A stretch of 64,000 nucleotides of DNA, taken from Phycisphaerales bacterium AB-hyl4 (GTDB taxonomy: Bacteria; Planctomycetota; Phycisphaerae; Phycisphaerales; Phycisphaeraceae). Numbering within the stretch: the stretch's first letter is position 1; each line of letters begins with the position of its first letter. A program made the position numbers and the translations under genes. The notes beneath the pieces were generated by a model. That model saw only the letters and a program-made list of their open reading frames with translations. It searched no databases and was not told where the DNA came from. The DNA is taken from NCBI GenBank assembly GCA_041821185.1, contig JBGUBD010000002.1, forward strand, positions 124,001-188,000, given 5' to 3'. This document shows, piece by piece, positions 62,557-64,000 of this stretch.

Positions 62557-63672
62557 TCACACCGGCCCGAGGGTGATTTCGCTGCGAGTGATGGTGACGT
62601 GCATGGCTTGGGTGAGATCGAAGTGTCGCGTACCGCCCGTGCGGTCACGGATGGCGCGGACGATCGGGCTGAGCGTGCGTTTGCCCAGGCGGTCGCGTGG
62701 TACGCCGAGCTCGTTGAGCAGTCGGCGAAGCAGTGCGACAAGGACGACGCGCGGCATTAGCCTTGCTTCACCGCGGTCGAGCGTTGCCGAGATGCTGTTG
62801 CGATCGACACGCTCGTGGTGTCGGCTCACCTCGGCCTCGATCAGCCGATGCACGTCGCGTGCATGGTCAGCCAGCGACACCGCCATGGTCGATGCATTGC
62901 CGCGCATTTCTCGCAGCACGGGAAGCACATCCTGCCGTAGCCGGGCGCGCCATCGCGAGGTGTCCGCATTCGTGTGATCTTCCCGCCATGGTTGGCCGAG
63001 CTGCTTGAGAAAGTCGAGCGTGTTCTCGCGTGTGGCGGCCAGCATCGGACGGATCAGGGCGCAGCTTCGAGTTGGCGATGATGCTGGCGATTCAGCTAAA
63101 TCATGAGTTGAACCTCGCAACTCGAAACGAACATTTCTTCGCCAGGCGATGCCGCGTAAGCCGACGACGCCTGCGCCGCGAAGCAGCCGCATAAGCAGCG
63201 TTTCGAGTTGATCGTCGCTATGGTGGGCGGTGGCGATGAGGTCGGTTTCAAACGCCTCGGCCATGGTGAGCAGGGCGGTGTACCGCTCGCGGCGGGCGCG
63301 GGCTTCGAGGTTTGTGGGTATCGCAGGTTGATTGGCGCCGAAGTTGGCAGAGCTTAGTTGCAGATCCGCGCGGAAGTAGGGCAGGTCGAGTGTGCCTGCA
63401 AGCGACTCAACGAAGACGGCATCTTCCTCGCTGGCCGGGTCGCGGAGGTGATGCTGGACGTGGCCCACGCCGAGTTGGAGGCCAAACCCGCGACGTTCGC
63501 TGAGCAGGGCGAGGGCGCGCAGGAGCGCGACGGAATCCGCCCCGCCGCTGACCGCGACGAGCACGCGGGCTGGCGGTCGAACGCGGCATCGCCGCCGCAG
63601 TGCACGGGCCACTGCCTGTACGAGTGGGTGGCCGATGAGGTTGGGGGGGTCGGCAGGCATTCGGGCGATCAT
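62557..63672 (-). CDS. tilS: tRNA(Ile)-lysidine synthase
   Basis: TilS adds lysine to C34 of tRNA-Ile(CAU). The 371-residue product has the ATP-pyrophosphatase motif SGGADS at 42-47, GVGHVQHHLRDPASEEDAVFV, ATAHHSDDQLETLLMRLLRG, RGIAWRR and RPMLAATRENTLDFLK with WREDHTNAD. The start at 63672 matches family length; further upstream in-frame codons are probably non-coding. Divergent from the last gene. Confidence 0.92.
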   Translation of the reverse strand: MIARMPADPPNLIGHPLVQAVARALRRRCRVRPPARVLVAVSGGADSVALLRALALLSERRGFGLQLGVGHVQHHLRDPASEEDAVFVESLAGTLDLPYFRADLQLSSANFGANQPAIPTNLEARARRERYTALLTMAEAFETDLIATAHHSDDQLETLLMRLLRGAGVVGLRGIAWRRNVRFELRGSTHDLAESPASSPTRSCALIRPMLAATRENTLDFLKQLGQPWREDHTNADTSRWRARLRQDVLPVLREMRGNASTMAVSLADHARDVHRLIEAEVSRHHERVDRNSISATLDRGEARLMPRVVLVALLRRLLNELGVPRDRLGKRTLSPIVRAIRDRTGGTRHFDLTQAMHVTITRSEITLGPV

Positions 63673-63893
63673 ATTCCGTCCCGCCCCCCGGTGCAGGAAG
63701 CGTTGGCGGCGGTTTATGGTTTTTCGTTTGTGGTTTCCGGTTGGCAGGGCAAACCCTGCCCTACAGTCAGATGCGATCGTCCTGCGGTTCATGCCATGCT
63801 CGCCAATGCGGTAAACTGGCGGCGCATGGGCGACTTCGCACATAACACGGCCGACCGGCACGCTGTCGCACTTATGCGGCGGGGGGGTGGTCG
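63673..63893. other. Divergent gap with hairpin repeat
   Basis: No gene is seen. It holds GGCAGGG (63743-63749) and CCCTGCC (63754-63760) as an inverted repeat beside a GGTTTCCGG-type run, a common style in this window. Promoters for tilS and the last gene should be here. Confidence 0.5.
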
Positions 63894-64000
63894 ATGTTGA
63901 TGACGATTTTGGCAGACAGCGCCCGACTGCTGGAGATCCTGCTGCCTGCGGCAGGGGTGACGCTGATCCTCGCGGGCGTGGTCATGTGGGGCCGAAAGCG
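63894..64000 (+). CDS. Start of a membrane-protein gene, cut by window end
   Basis: The 35 visible residues begin MLMTILADSARLLEI and continue with a hydrophobic segment (LLPAAGVTLILAGVVMW) ending in GRK. A purine-rich GGGGGGTGG precedes the ATG. The rest of the gene lies outside the window, so no function can be assigned. Confidence 0.5.
   Translation, partial: MLMTILADSARLLEILLPAAGVTLILAGVVMWGRK

Overview
The window is a high-GC bacterial chromosome segment with mostly housekeeping genes on both strands. I see no IS element, prophage, tRNA, rRNA or CRISPR array. The gene content suggests a planctomycete-like, Gram-negative bacterium, possibly of the class Phycisphaerae. This rests on the LPS enzyme LpxI, a staphyloxanthin-type C30 carotenoid gene set without a CrtM, the futalosine menaquinone enzyme MqnA, a nuoD-nuoE-small gene-nuoF group, a FlgI-like lipoprotein away from any flagellar operon, a PocR-GAF-PP2C phosphatase, and many short palindromic intergenic elements. 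Taxonomy is an inference; no marker such as 16S rRNA is present.

Layout. 0.2-5.8 kb: a 3D-domain protein, folC, an aldo/keto reductase, fabI and a Gfo/Idh/MocA oxidoreductase. 5.8-15.7 kb: a probable photoprotection island. A CarH/LitR-like MerR/B12-fold regulator is divergent from an SRPBCC protein and an SDR-DUF2867 protein. It is followed on the minus strand by a five-gene operon (CrtP-like oxidase, aldehyde dehydrogenase, CrtN-like desaturase, acyltransferase, glycosyltransferase) that could make a glycosylated, acylated C30 carotenoid. 16-20 kb: a GNAT protein, a YfcE-type phosphoesterase, trpC, rpsU and an unknown protein. 19.7-27.2 kb: ddl, an ftsQ-like gene, a membrane protein, greA, a large secreted TPR-like protein and a PocR-GAF-PP2C phosphatase. 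27.2-29.1 kb: a neuA/neuC-like pair. 29.2-35.1 kb: a urease locus in two divergent arms (hupE-ureD-ureAB-ureC and ureF-ureG), with a fused UreAB and no ureE. 35.3-41.1 kb: gap, rph, fba, purM and hom.

41.3-49.6 kb: a minus-strand run of lpxI, mqnA, a FlgI/HEAT lipoprotein and smc. 49.8-53.3 kb: an EF-G paralogue with altered GTPase motifs, lspA and a class I glutamine amidotransferase. 53.4-58.1 kb: nuoD, nuoE, a small conserved-looking gene, nuoF and a beta-lactamase-fold hydrolase. 58.1-61.7 kb: pyrR-pyrB, gmk and a GmhB-like HAD phosphatase with a Pro-rich linker and membrane tail. 61.9-64 kb: a PilZ protein, tilS and the start of a gene that runs off the window.

The best candidates for something little described are: (1) the carotenoid/photoregulator island, where the regulator keeps the CarH W-x9-EH signature but has Tyr where the B12-ligating His should be; (2) the FlgI-HEAT lipoprotein outside any flagellar context; (3) the HAD phosphatase-membrane fusion with an altered zinc site; and (4) several families of short palindromes repeated between genes.
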